Below the pieces are notes generated by a model. The model saw only the letters and a program-made list of their open reading frames with translations. It was not told the origin of the DNA and made no database searches. Made by a program: the position numbers and the translations under genes. From an uncultured Clostridia bacterium (GTDB lineage: Bacteria; Bacillota; Clostridia; Oscillospirales; Oscillospiraceae), in the NCBI GenBank assembly GCA_945949735.1, contig CAMFFO010000009.1:1-35278 (forward strand): a DNA stretch of 35,278 bases. The letters are read 5' to 3'. Every line of letters starts with the position of its first letter. Within the stretch, counting starts at the first letter, position 1. Of the stretch, positions 1 to 8,722 are shown piece by piece.

Positions 1-53
1 ATTTCATTTTACAATGTTTATTTCCAGATATTTATGATTAAATCAGCAGACAC
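1..53. other. Divergent leader sequence before the terminal repeat
   Basis: These 53 AT-rich bases differ from the 53 bases that precede the same 55-bp repeat at the other end (35171-35223). Read in the frame of the giant gene they contain an in-frame TGA at 35-37, followed by codons for LNQQTLNRVITGYEI. The copy at the other end reads GQTRINRVITGYEI, so the two upstream flanks look related at protein level although different in DNA. The simplest reading is an assembly branch from a variant allele or a related element. A real second allele of this domain is possible. I see no gene that lies wholly inside it. Confidence 0.6.
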
Positions 54-108
54 TAAATAGAGTAATCACAGGATATGAAATAGTGACGGATGGTCAATCC
101 GGTGCTGT
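54..108. repeat. 55-bp terminal direct repeat, left copy
   Basis: Bases 54-108 are identical to 35224-35278. The repeat lies inside one continuous reading frame: in both copies base 54/35224 is the second base of a codon. Joining the copies therefore restores an unbroken protein. An exact overlap of 55 bases is what a k=55 assembly graph leaves on a circular molecule, so this is best read as circularisation overlap and not as a biological terminal repeat. Confidence 0.9.
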
Positions 109-3100
109 TAGACGGTCGGAAAGCCTACTATCTCAACCTCACGTCAGCTCAGAAGAGATAGTTGCCGCACTGAAGGATAAGATAGCCCAGCGGGAAGCTA
201 CTTCAAGCCGGGAGGAAATTTTCTCCCTTTCTGACCAGTCTGGGGAGTATTCTCCCACGTCGGACGGGGAGCCCCCCCGTCTCATCTCCGCCGCCTACAG
301 TCCCCTGCAGCAGGAGCAAATCGTGAAGATGCTCAAGCCGGTGATGGAGGGGGAGATGGAGGGGGACTCCAGGGCCCTGGCGGAATACCTGGAGATTTGC
401 GGGGTGAAGCTGGCCAGGACGGAAGACGCCCTCTATTTCGCCAGACTGGCCCGCCAGGAATTGGACCAGGACGCCGCCTCCGACGCCAAGCTCCGCCTGG
501 AAGAGGCGGCCAAGCCCGGGGCGAAGCTGACCAAGGAGCAGATCCGGGAGGTGTCCCGTCTTCTCGTCCCCCTGGTCAAGGACGGGAAGGGGGAGAAGGA
601 GGCCAAGGAGCTATTGGCCCAAAACGGCATCTCCGCCACGGACAAGGGCGTATCCGCCTATCTGGAGAGGGCGAAGGAGATGGCAAGAAAAGGCAGGAAG
701 GATCCCAGGCGGCAGAAGGTGCGGGAGTGGCTTTTCGGCAGGACGAACTTCTTCCGCATCATGGAGCAGGCGGGGGAATACGGGAAAATCGTCCCCTCCG
801 AGCGCTTCATGGGGCAGGAGTTCTCCGGCTCCTTCATCGACCCAGTCTGGATCCGATATTCCGGGAAGAAGTTCTCCAGCCTCTCCAGGGAGCAGGTCAA
901 GGGGAGGCTGAGGGCGGCCGCCAGCGCCCATCCCGCGTTCAACTCAGACGTCCTGGCCAAGATGTTCGTGGACGCCTTCGGTGGGGACGAGGTGGACGTG
1001 GAGGAGGCGATGCTCGCCTACTTCAACGGGAAGACCTGGCAGTCCTTCGAGGAGGAGATGCTGGAGGAGGGGAAACTGGAGGAGGACCAGTGGCGCTATC
1101 TTGCGGAAACCGAATACACCGCATGGCTGGAGAAGGCCATGCCGGAGGCCCTGGCCCATGTCAAGGCCAAGCGTCCCCTCACCCGCGAGATGATCCAGGA
1201 GGAGCCGGACATGGCCCGCCTTGTGCTGGAGCTCTACACCGGGCAGGAGGAAAAGCCACTTTCCAGCGGATTCCCCTATCCGGAAATGACGGACTCCGAG
1301 CTCCAGGGGTTCCACTATGCCGTCCTCCACGGCATGCGCAAGGACGCCGTCGCCTTCGCCATGGCCTATGGGGAGGCGGCCAGAACCCACGTTTCCGGGG
1401 ACAACCGGAGCCTGGAGACCCGCGCCGTGGAGATCATGTCCAGGAACGCCATGAAGGCGAAGAATGCGGAGCTGAGGAAGGAAATCGGAGCCCAGAGGAA
1501 GCGGATCTCCTCCATGGAGGACGAGGCGGAGACGGCCAGGAAGATGCTGGAGTCCGCCAAGGAGCAGATCCGGCAGGGGGACATGGAGAGGCTCCGTCAA
1601 GTGCGGGAGCTTCGCACCCAGATCGACTTCCTCCAGAGGCCGGGATTCGGATTCACCGAAGAGCAGCAGGAGAAAATCCGGCAGATGGCGGAGTCCGTCC
1701 TTTCCGGAATGCCGGAGGGAATGGCCAGGGAGACCATCTCCCGGATTCTCCAGCTGGGAAGCCTGCCTGTCCATGGGACGAAGGAAGATCCGAGATCCAG
1801 AAGGACTGCCTTGGAGGAGATTCTTTCCGACGTGGCCAGGGAGGAAAAGCGCCAGGCCGTGGAGAGCATCAAGCAGGGGCTTCTGGAAAGAACCCGCCGA
1901 TGGAGAACCAGGACGACCAGGAAGGGAATCCCCGTGGGATTCGCAGCGGAAGGCCAGGCGAAAATCGACCGCATCGCCGCCATTCTCAGGATGGGGCAGG
2001 AGACGGTGGAGGCCCTGGTCTCGGAGACGGCATCTGTCATGGCGGGACTGGATGAAGGAGAAGCCGGCACGACCGGGCGCGTCTTCAACTCCAGGCCGAT
2101 GACAAGGAGCGAGCTCATGGAGGACATCCATCTCCTCCAGACCTTCTCCTTCCCCAAGGAAACCACGCCGGAGCAGGCCAAGGCCGCCCTGGAGGAGTTC
2201 GACCAGATCCTGGAGAAGGGTAGATCCCAATACGACGAGATGATCTCCCGCCGACTGGACGAAAACAAGAGGGCGGGGGCTGAGATCAAGACCGCCCTGA
2301 ATGGGACGCGTGACATTGTCGGAAGGGGCGCCGCCCAGGGGAACGACGGGGAGAAGCTGGCCAACCCCCTTCTCCTCCATTCCATGGATGCCCTGTCCCT
2401 CCTCTACCATCTCTCCGGAACTTCCGTGGATGATTTCCGGAACACCTGGCTGGGCAGGGCATGGGAAAGGGTGGAGGACGCCGCCTACAAGGAGAGCGAG
2501 GATTCCGCAAAGGCAACCCGCGCCTTCAACGAGGCCGTGTCCCTGCTCACGGGAAACTCCTCCAGATCTTCCCTGGCCAGATTCTGGGCGGATTCCAAGA
2601 AAGAGATGCCAACGGGCGCCTCCATTACCCAGTATTACGCAAAGGTGGGACCGGATCAAAGCCCGACCAGATACCTGGAGGACGGACGACGCTCCGCCGT
2701 CCGCATCAAGACCACAGTGGAGACGGCGCGGAAACTCCTGGAGAAATACGACGCAGGGCTTCAGCCTACCATCTCAGACCCGGACAACGGGATCGTCACC
2801 ATCCACGAGATGAACGCGGAGTTCCTGCGCCGCCAGCTTTCCGACTACGACGCAAGGGTGGAGACCACCTTCGAGCCCTTCACCGACGAGCGCCTCAACC
2901 AGGAGTTCCGCCAGCAGATGGAGACCGCCCGGGCCAACGGGGAGGTGTATCTCCTCTATTCCAGCCCGAAGGAGCAGTCGCGACAGGTTCCGCTGACAAT
3001 GTCCAAAGGCCAGGCGCTCCAGGCCATCCTCACATGGGAGCAGCCTGACGCACAGATGATCATGCGCTGGAACGGATGGAGCGACGAGACCATCGATGCC

Positions 3101-4702
3101 CTTCGCAAGTTCGTGGGGAAGGAGATCCTTGCCGTGGGTGACTGGATGCGACAAAGCCTCCTGGAGATGCGGGACGACCTGGATGCCGTGGCCTTCCGAA
3201 GATACGGCGCACATCTTCCCAATGTGGAGAACTATTTCCCCACAAGATACGCCACGGCAACCAGGGCGGGGAACGACACCTCCGCGACCCGGGACACGCC
3301 GAAGAGCCTGGCCACCGGATTCCTTGTCCAGAGAAGGTTCCACCTCCGCCCCCTGGACCTGAAGGCGGACGCCTTCGAGACATACCTGGGTGCCGTGGGG
3401 GATCAGATCCACTATGTCACCCACGCAGAAGTCATGGCGGACATGCGGGATGTACTCATGGCGCCGGATGTGAAGGACGCCATCGTGAACCGCTACAGCA
3501 GGAACTTCCTCCATGAACTACAGGACCGTCTCCGCGTCATCGAGGGAGGGGGAAGGAACGGGGACGTCGTCCCCCTGGTATCCACCGTGATGCGCGTCTA
3601 CGTGAACAAGGCCCTGGCATTCAATGTCGTCTCCTCCATGAAGCAGGCATTCTCATCCTTCGCCTACATGAATCGCGTCCCTGTCTCTGACTTCTTCAAG
3701 AACATCGCCAGGATCGGAGGAGGGGAGTATCGAGCATGGGCGAAGGAGGCATGGAACAGCGAATACATGAAGTCCAGAATGGGAGGAGGCTACGACGCCA
3801 ACATCTCCTATCTGAGAACGCACACGGAGAGCGGAAAAGCCGGGCAGTTTGCGAACCGCCTGGCGTCCGCTGGATACTCCTTCTTGGCATACGGCGACGC
3901 CATCTCCGTCATGACCGGCGGATGGGCCGTCTGGAAATACAACTACGACCAGGCAAAGGCAAGCGGACTGGGAGAGCCGGAGGCAAGGAAGAAGGCATGG
4001 CGCGCATGGATGGCCGCAACGGACACAACCCAGCAGGGCTCCTACGCCAAGGACCTGAACTACTGGCAGAGTTCCAAGGGAATGGGAAGACTCTTCTCCA
4101 TGTTCATGAACAACCCCATGCAGGTTCTCAACAACGAATACCGGGAGTTCCTGGTGGCCGCCCAGGAATACAAAACAGGGAACAAGAAAAAGGCGGCAAG
4201 GAGAGCCCTGCGCCAGGCGGCCGTGAACCACTTCCTCATTCCCACGCTGATGCTCTTCGTCGCCGACATGTTCAAGGCAGGATTCATCCCGGACGACTGG
4301 TGGGAAGACACCGACATGGAGGACTACATCGTCGCCTGGCTCATGGGCCCGTTCGAGGCCGTCCCCGTCATCGGCTCCGCCCTCTCCTCCGCATCCACCG
4401 CATTCTTCCGATGGATTTCCGGAAAGCCGCAGGCCCCGCAATTCGTAGGAAGGGACGCCATGGACGTGGCTTCCCAGCTCGGTCAGGACATGAAGGCGCT
4501 ATCCGACGGAGATCTCTCTGAAAAGGATGCGGAGGCCATCACGGACATGGCCGCAGCCGCTGCCACATCACTGGCAGCCTTCTCTCCAACCACGGGAGAA
4601 CCTTTGGCGGACATCGCCAGCCTGGCCAATGCGGCAGTGAGACAGGCGAACCGGGCGGCGGAAACGGCAGGAGTCAAAGAGAAGAAAACCAAAAAGAAAT
4701 AA
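83..4702 (+). CDS. Giant internal virion / polyvalent protein, C-terminal half (continues from 29739)
   Basis: This is the C-terminal 1539 residues (1839-3377) of the protein that begins at 29739. The GTG at 83 is only the first start-like codon after an in-frame stop at 35-37 in the divergent leader; the true frame enters from the window's other end. Seen here are the end of a nuclease-like domain (TGYE motif), charged helical repeats, a long coiled coil at about 2290-2360, and a block with the motif HLPNVENYFPTRY near 2882, typical of giant proteins of podoviruses. A C-terminal region follows with several hydrophobic helices (for example around 3221-3240), an NNPMQ motif and a lysine-rich tail. 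It resembles the LPD38-type C-terminus of phage polyvalent proteins. By position it corresponds to T7 gp16, the ejected core protein that spans the host membrane. The assignment is strong by context and moderate for individual domains. Confidence 0.8.
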   Translation: MTDGQSGAVRRSESLLSQPHVSSEEIVAALKDKIAQREATSSREEIFSLSDQSGEYSPTSDGEPPRLISAAYSPLQQEQIVKMLKPVMEGEMEGDSRALAEYLEICGVKLARTEDALYFARLARQELDQDAASDAKLRLEEAAKPGAKLTKEQIREVSRLLVPLVKDGKGEKEAKELLAQNGISATDKGVSAYLERAKEMARKGRKDPRRQKVREWLFGRTNFFRIMEQAGEYGKIVPSERFMGQEFSGSFIDPVWIRYSGKKFSSLSREQVKGRLRAAASAHPAFNSDVLAKMFVDAFGGDEVDVEEAMLAYFNGKTWQSFEEEMLEEGKLEEDQWRYLAETEYTAWLEKAMPEALAHVKAKRPLTREMIQEEPDMARLVLELYTGQEEKPLSSGFPYPEMTDSELQGFHYAVLHGMRKDAVAFAMAYGEAARTHVSGDNRSLETRAVEIMSRNAMKAKNAELRKEIGAQRKRISSMEDEAETARKMLESAKEQIRQGDMERLRQVRELRTQIDFLQRPGFGFTEEQQEKIRQMAESVLSGMPEGMARETISRILQLGSLPVHGTKEDPRSRRTALEEILSDVAREEKRQAVESIKQGLLERTRRWRTRTTRKGIPVGFAAEGQAKIDRIAAILRMGQETVEALVSETASVMAGLDEGEAGTTGRVFNSRPMTRSELMEDIHLLQTFSFPKETTPEQAKAALEEFDQILEKGRSQYDEMISRRLDENKRAGAEIKTALNGTRDIVGRGAAQGNDGEKLANPLLLHSMDALSLLYHLSGTSVDDFRNTWLGRAWERVEDAAYKESEDSAKATRAFNEAVSLLTGNSSRSSLARFWADSKKEMPTGASITQYYAKVGPDQSPTRYLEDGRRSAVRIKTTVETARKLLEKYDAGLQPTISDPDNGIVTIHEMNAEFLRRQLSDYDARVETTFEPFTDERLNQEFRQQMETARANGEVYLLYSSPKEQSRQVPLTMSKGQALQAILTWEQPDAQMIMRWNGWSDETIDALRKFVGKEILAVGDWMRQSLLEMRDDLDAVAFRRYGAHLPNVENYFPTRYATATRAGNDTSATRDTPKSLATGFLVQRRFHLRPLDLKADAFETYLGAVGDQIHYVTHAEVMADMRDVLMAPDVKDAIVNRYSRNFLHELQDRLRVIEGGGRNGDVVPLVSTVMRVYVNKALAFNVVSSMKQAFSSFAYMNRVPVSDFFKNIARIGGGEYRAWAKEAWNSEYMKSRMGGGYDANISYLRTHTESGKAGQFANRLASAGYSFLAYGDAISVMTGGWAVWKYNYDQAKASGLGEPEARKKAWRAWMAATDTTQQGSYAKDLNYWQSSKGMGRLFSMFMNNPMQVLNNEYREFLVAAQEYKTGNKKKAARRALRQAAVNHFLIPTLMLFVADMFKAGFIPDDWWEDTDMEDYIVAWLMGPFEAVPVIGSALSSASTAFFRWISGKPQAPQFVGRDAMDVASQLGQDMKALSDGDLSEKDAEAITDMAAAAATSLAAFSPTTGEPLADIASLANAAVRQANRAAETAGVKEKKTKKK

Positions 4703-4748
4703 CAGGTTACCTTAAGTGATGTAACGAGATGTAACAGAGGAGTAACCC

Positions 4749-6644
4749 ATGCTAGACCAGACCCAGAACAAGATCGACTACATCATCAGCGAAGCGAACC
4801 TCTACTACCCATTCCCCTATGCCTTGTATAACCCGGAGGAGGACATCCGGGTGTTTGTCAGGGACGAGGAGGCGGGGACTACAGAGGAGCTTCTCTCCGG
4901 CTTCTCTGTCCCCGTTCAGTCCTCCTATTCAGACGGGTGCGTGGTCAAGCTGGATGCGTCCACCGCATGCGAAAAGCAAGGGAAGACCCTGGTGATCATA
5001 CGGAGCCTGAAGCTGAGACAGACTCTCTCCCTCCCCATATACGGGAAACTCTCACCCGTGGAGATGGAGCACGCGCTGGACCGCCTGGTCATGGTTGCCC
5101 AGCAGCTGCAGGAGCAGGTGTCCCGCTCCATGCAGGTTCCCATTGGGGACAAGACCGACATGGGAAAGGCGTACAGTGATTTCCGCAACGTCGCGGAAAA
5201 CGCTGAGTCATGGGCGGAAAGGGCGGAGAAGTCCGCTTCCAGCGCATGGGATAGCGCCTCAAAGGCACAGACTGAAGCATCCCGTGTGGATGCCGTGGCC
5301 TCCCAGATCCATTCCCTGGAAATCGGAAGCGTCCAGGCAGGTGAATCCCCGGCCGTCACACTGAGAGACGGACATATCCTGGATTTCACACTGCAGAAAG
5401 GCCCAAAGGGCGATGATGGCGGGACGGTTGTGGTTCCCACGAAATGGGGGGCGATCACCGGGACGCTTTCCGACCAGTCCGATTTAGCGTCCGTCCTGGC
5501 ATCCAAGGCGGACGCCTCCCATGACCATGACGACACCTATGTCAAAAAGGGGGAGATCCCGTCAGGCACTGAGGGAACCGTGCCATGGGGAGCCATCACA
5601 GGCTCCCTTGCGGACCAGATCGACCTGTCGGCCGCCATCGAGGCGAAGGCGGATGCGGAGCAGGTCCAGTCAGCCCTTGATTCAAAGGCCAATTCCTCCC
5701 ACTCCCACGTAATTGAAGACGTGGCAGGGATAGCCTCAGTCCTTGCGTCAAAGGCGAATTCCAGCCACTCTCACAGTATTTCAGACATATCAACACTTCA
5801 GTCTTCCCTTGAAGGAAAGGCCGCAAAGTCACATACCCACGTATCCTCCGACATTACTGACCTTCAGACGGGAGGAGGGGTGGAGGAATTTTCAGACGCC
5901 AGCAAGGAATGGTCTGCAAGCGACATTGGAAAGATTTTTATTTACAAGGGCTTGACGCAAGGAAAGTTTATAAATGGTAGACTATACCATTGCTTGAAAT
6001 ACACCCATGTCATTTCAAGCGGAGCGTCTGAAGCCTATCTAATGTTGACATTGAGTCAAACAACATCAGATACATTTGTCAATGCTCTAGCCGGTAGGTA
6101 TGACCTTACATCCGGGACAGTAGGAACAACGAATGCTGTTTATACTAACTCAAACGGTGCTGAAGTTTATTACAATTCTACAACCTCAAGATGGGCAATA
6201 AGGTATCAAACCTCTATAGAGGCTTTTATCATGCAGTCTGGAGGCCCCGAAGGGGATTATCAATGCTGGGATTACGAAACGAGTGTTTCCATTACTGCCA
6301 CAAAATATGAGACGGCAGGGGGAGACCCTGTTACGGAGGATAGATATTGCGCCGTAATCATTGACACTTCCCCTCTGCCAATAATAGAATCAACCGGAGA
6401 CCTTACTGTATACCCTGGGATTTCATATAAATTGAATCTTTCCGGGGACGTCACGTTGTCTGCGGACGGAGGAGTGGAAGGGATGAGCGGTGAGTGTGAA
6501 ATCTACATAAGCACATCAACGTATTCCGTCACGGCTGGCACTAACATCACATTCGTTGACACTCTGTTTTCAAACACAACAAATCATTGTGTCATAAAGT
6601 GGGACGGAGAATCGGCAAAACTTTACGTCTGCGAGGTGCGATGA
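4749..6644 (+). CDS. Tail fibre protein
   Basis: A 631-residue protein likely to form the tail fibre that binds the host surface. The N-terminus resembles the T7 gp17-type attachment domain that docks fibres on the tail, followed by an alanine-rich helical stretch (about 130-190), a short collagen-like GPKGDDGG piece near 217, and three spaced repeats with histidine pairs (SHSH, SHSH, SHTH near 317, 339 and 361), a common fibre-shaft signature. The last third, from about nt 5900, is noticeably AT-richer than neighbouring genes, as expected for an exchanged receptor-binding tip. The start is preceded by AGGAG at good spacing. The gene follows the giant virion gene by 46 bp and overlaps the next gene by ATGA. 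Confidence 0.85.
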   Translation: MLDQTQNKIDYIISEANLYYPFPYALYNPEEDIRVFVRDEEAGTTEELLSGFSVPVQSSYSDGCVVKLDASTACEKQGKTLVIIRSLKLRQTLSLPIYGKLSPVEMEHALDRLVMVAQQLQEQVSRSMQVPIGDKTDMGKAYSDFRNVAENAESWAERAEKSASSAWDSASKAQTEASRVDAVASQIHSLEIGSVQAGESPAVTLRDGHILDFTLQKGPKGDDGGTVVVPTKWGAITGTLSDQSDLASVLASKADASHDHDDTYVKKGEIPSGTEGTVPWGAITGSLADQIDLSAAIEAKADAEQVQSALDSKANSSHSHVIEDVAGIASVLASKANSSHSHSISDISTLQSSLEGKAAKSHTHVSSDITDLQTGGGVEEFSDASKEWSASDIGKIFIYKGLTQGKFINGRLYHCLKYTHVISSGASEAYLMLTLSQTTSDTFVNALAGRYDLTSGTVGTTNAVYTNSNGAEVYYNSTTSRWAIRYQTSIEAFIMQSGGPEGDYQCWDYETSVSITATKYETAGGDPVTEDRYCAVIIDTSPLPIIESTGDLTVYPGISYKLNLSGDVTLSADGGVEGMSGECEIYISTSTYSVTAGTNITFVDTLFSNTTNHCVIKWDGESAKLYVCEVR

Positions 6645-7174
6645 AAACAGGATTGCTCCTAAATAAAAGGTGGAATTTTGGCGTTGGAACAGAAGACGCA
6701 ATTCTTGTAAAGGAGGCGTCAACGTCAACAACAGGACTACGCTTCAAGGCGCTGGCGGCTGGAGAATATGTCGTAGACTGGGGAGATGGAAACGTAGAAA
6801 CGAGGACTATAGATTCTGGGACTGTTGGACAATACTATTATAACACACACAAATATTCAAAGGCTGGAAGATACAAGATATCATTCTTCGGGATAGACGG
6901 GAAGGCGGCAATATATCAACTTGCTTATATGTCTTTAATAGACACTACTTCAGCAAAATTCATGGAAGGATATGTGCATTCTGGTTTTTCCTTTTCATCA
7001 GAAACAAAACTTGAGGAGATATGGTTGCCGTCATCAATAACGCCAACTTCTGGTCAATTTTCACATTGCGCAAGCCTTAAAAACATATATTGCAATTTCT
7101 CCAGCTCCTCCACTAACGCAGCAGGCGCACCGTGGGGAGCGACAAACGCAACAGTCCACTATTTGAGGGTTTGA
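6641..7174 (+). CDS. PKD/BspA-like fibre-associated protein
   Basis: This 177-residue protein starts at the ATG that overlaps the tail fibre stop codon (ATGA), so translation is probably coupled. The N-terminal half contains a PKD-like signature: DWGDG near residue 47, then a beta strand ending in KYSKAGRYKISF. The second half has BspA/LRR-like spacing (LEEIWLPSSI, CASLKNIYC). Such folds occur in bacterial and phage surface-binding proteins. The gene is AT-rich like the fibre tip, so the two probably moved together as a host-range cassette. A role in adhesion or as a fibre tip subunit is inferred from position. No catalytic motif is visible. Confidence 0.6.
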   Translation: MKTGLLLNKRWNFGVGTEDAILVKEASTSTTGLRFKALAAGEYVVDWGDGNVETRTIDSGTVGQYYYNTHKYSKAGRYKISFFGIDGKAAIYQLAYMSLIDTTSAKFMEGYVHSGFSFSSETKLEEIWLPSSITPTSGQFSHCASLKNIYCNFSSSSTNAAGAPWGATNATVHYLRV

Positions 7175-7176
7175 AA

Positions 7177-7536
7177 ATGAAGGTTACATACTGGACATCT
7201 CCTCTTGGGAAAATAAAATTTTACTCTCTGCCTGGTCAGTGGAGGAACATTTCTCCGTTCACTGAAGAAATTGCAATATCAAAAGGGTGGACAAAGCACG
7301 AGGAGGAATACATACCCACCACCTGCACGAAGTATCAGTTCCTGAACTCCCTCAGAAAGAATGGGAAGGAGCTCTACGAGCGCTTCGCCTCCGCCTACAG
7401 CTCGAATCCCGAGTTCTCCATGTTCTGGAACAGCGTCCTGGATCTGGACAGGGAGAATGCGGATTTCCTCCGATTCTGCGAAGAGCTGGGAGTATCCCCC
7501 GAACAGGTGGAGGCAGTATTCAGCGCCATCGATTAG
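7177..7536 (+). CDS. Small tail-associated protein
   Basis: A 119-residue protein starting two bases after the preceding stop. The N-terminus is short and beta-rich. The C-terminus (KYQFLNSLRKNG ... LGVSPEQVEAVF) resembles small proteins often found just downstream of phage fibre genes, which end in a helical region with a tryptophan and a final 'LGls..qvd.lF' pattern. Function is unknown; fibre assembly or a fibre-linked structural role is only suggested by position. Its first part is AT-rich, and composition returns to the GC-rich phage norm from about nt 7300, which marks the right edge of the exchanged cassette. Confidence 0.6.
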   Translation: MKVTYWTSPLGKIKFYSLPGQWRNISPFTEEIAISKGWTKHEEEYIPTTCTKYQFLNSLRKNGKELYERFASAYSSNPEFSMFWNSVLDLDRENADFLRFCEELGVSPEQVEAVFSAID

Positions 7537-7544
7537 GAGGCCAT

Positions 7545-7934
7545 ATGAAACCCACATCACTTATCCTGGGCACCATCTCCATCTGCCTCGGCCTTGCATC
7601 CTGCATGACTGACAGGGAGTACCAGCTGCGCCGGGCGGACATCCGCGCCAAGGCCGCCCACGCACCCACCTACCAGCCCCTCGTCCTCCAGGGGCCCCTC
7701 TCCCTGGAGGATGGGGCCTCCCTGGCCGTCACCGTCCCCTCCCAGCCCTTCTCCCCGGCGGAGATTCCCTCCGATGCCGACTCCATCCGCCAGGCCATCC
7801 AAGGCACGGTCACCACCGGGGCGCTCCTGGGAGGGGCCATGTACGGCATCCACCACGCCACGGGAGACACCCGCATCACCACAACCCCCGCCACCACGGA
7901 GACCCCCGCCACCACGGAGACCCCCGCCCCATGA
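7545..7934 (+). CDS. Predicted lipoprotein with TTETPA repeats
   Basis: A 129-residue secreted lipoprotein. The signal peptide has a lysine, a hydrophobic core and a lipobox LAS-C with the acylated cysteine at residue 20. A glycine/alanine-rich hydrophobic stretch lies near residues 85-100 (TTGALLGGAMYGI). The C-terminus is threonine- and proline-rich and contains two exact 18-bp repeats at 7891-7926 encoding ATTETP. The start follows an AGGAGG site by 5 bases. It overlaps the next lipoprotein gene by four bases. Position just before attP, where lysis genes usually sit, makes an outer spanin or a superinfection-exclusion lipoprotein plausible. Neither is proven. Confidence 0.7.
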   Translation: MKPTSLILGTISICLGLASCMTDREYQLRRADIRAKAAHAPTYQPLVLQGPLSLEDGASLAVTVPSQPFSPAEIPSDADSIRQAIQGTVTTGALLGGAMYGIHHATGDTRITTTPATTETPATTETPAP

Positions 7935-8185
7935 AGCACCGACACCTCATCCTGGCCAGCGGAGCCGCCATCCTGTCCCTGGCCGCCACATCCTGCATCG
8001 CCACCGCCCCCGTCTCCATCGCATGGCGGAGCAACGCCAGCCAGCAGTACGCCACCACGGAGGGGCGGACGGACATCCAGGAAGGCTCCCCCGCGGTGAA
8101 CGCAGACAAGACCACCGAGGCGGCCACCTCTGTCAACACCTCATCCGGAGCCGCGACTGCGTCGCAGGGAGAAATGCATGATTGA
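7931..8185 (+). CDS. Second small predicted lipoprotein
   Basis: An 84-residue protein with a signal peptide and a lipobox-like LAATS-C, cysteine at residue 22. The mature part is short, polar and rich in Thr, Ser and Ala with no hydrophobic segment. It starts inside the stop codon of the preceding lipoprotein gene (ATGA) and overlaps the next gene by 8 bp, so four genes here form one translationally coupled string. Two adjacent lipoproteins followed by a one-helix membrane protein fit a spanin/holin-like lysis cassette. The sequence alone does not settle which role each plays. Confidence 0.65.
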   Translation: MKHRHLILASGAAILSLAATSCIATAPVSIAWRSNASQQYATTEGRTDIQEGSPAVNADKTTEAATSVNTSSGAATASQGEMHD

Positions 8186-8369
8186 CATCACGACCTTGAT
8201 CGCCATCGTCGCCACGCTCTTTACGGGCGCGGCATGGATTGTGTCGCGCCTTGACAAGATCACCGCGGAACTCTCCGCCATGCGCGCCGACGCCAAGGAC
8301 TACGTCACGCATGAAGTATGCCACCGCCGCCGCCTGGAAATCGAGGCAAAGCAGTTTTGCGACAAATGA
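8178..8369 (+). CDS. Small one-helix membrane protein, holin-like candidate
   Basis: A 63-residue protein with one N-terminal transmembrane helix (residues about 3-22, IDITTLIAIVATLFTGAAWI) and a charged, helical, probably cytoplasmic tail. An AGGGAG site precedes the start. Architecture suits a class III-type holin, an inner-membrane spanin or a pinholin, but no family is recognised. Context between two lipoproteins and the DUF1353 gene supports a lysis role by position only. Overlaps the next gene by ATGA. Confidence 0.55.
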   Translation: MIDITTLIAIVATLFTGAAWIVSRLDKITAELSAMRADAKDYVTHEVCHRRRLEIEAKQFCDK

Positions 8370-8722
8370 CCCCCTATCTCACCATCCCGTGCGCCGTGAA
8401 GGACGAGGGCGGCGTGCTGACGCTCCATGTTCTTCGCGACTTCGCCCTCCGCCCCTTCGGCATCAATGCGACGATACCGGAGGGGTTCACTTCCGACGGC
8501 ATGAGCGTCCCCCGCTTCTTCTGGCGCTGGATAGGCCCACCCGTGGATGGACGCACCCTGTCCGCCTCCGTGGCCCACGACTGGCTCTACACCGCCAAGC
8601 CCGTCTCCCGGGCAGAAGCCGATGCCTGGTATCGGCGCCAGCTCATCGCCGCCGGATACCCCGCCCCAAAGGCATGGGCCGCCTGGGCCGGGATCCGGCT
8701 CTTTGGAGGATGGCATTGGTAG
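8366..8722 (+). CDS. DUF1353 family protein
   Basis: A 118-residue protein matching the DUF1353 pattern of phage and prophage proteins: a beta-rich N-terminus, then IPEGFTSDGMSVPR (near residue 38-51), and a helical part with VAHDWLY and a conserved tryptophan-rich end. DUF1353 proteins are widespread in tailed phages and often lie by tail or lysis genes; their biochemical role is not established. As no classic endolysin motif is visible elsewhere, this is a candidate for the missing cell-wall function, on positional grounds only. It is the last rightward gene before attP. The start overlaps the upstream stop by ATGA. Confidence 0.75.
   Translation: MTPYLTIPCAVKDEGGVLTLHVLRDFALRPFGINATIPEGFTSDGMSVPRFFWRWIGPPVDGRTLSASVAHDWLYTAKPVSRAEADAWYRRQLIAAGYPAPKAWAAWAGIRLFGGWHW

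Noticed and set aside
54..108. Biological terminal repeat of a linear phage genome
   Set aside because: 55 bp matches a common assembly k-mer, the repeat lies inside one gene, and joining the copies restores the frame, so circular overlap is simpler.
944..2659. 571-codon open frame on the minus strand
   Set aside because: It is antisense to the giant gene, in GC-rich DNA with few stop codons. The predicted protein is rich in Gly, Leu, Pro and His with no domain, and the sense frame is clearly coding.
4703..4748. GTAAC repeats before the fibre gene as a promoter or operator
   Set aside because: Four short GTAAC/GTTAC units occur, but they are only 5-6 bases long in a 46-base gap and lack a -35/-10 pair.
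5690..5860. Spaced repeats in the fibre gene as a CRISPR array
   Set aside because: The repeats are imperfect, in frame, and encode histidine-containing fibre shaft units.
4749..7536. Diversity-generating retroelement like that of BPP-1
   Set aside because: Gene order resembles BPP-1, but no reverse transcriptase or template/variable repeat pair was seen anywhere in the window.
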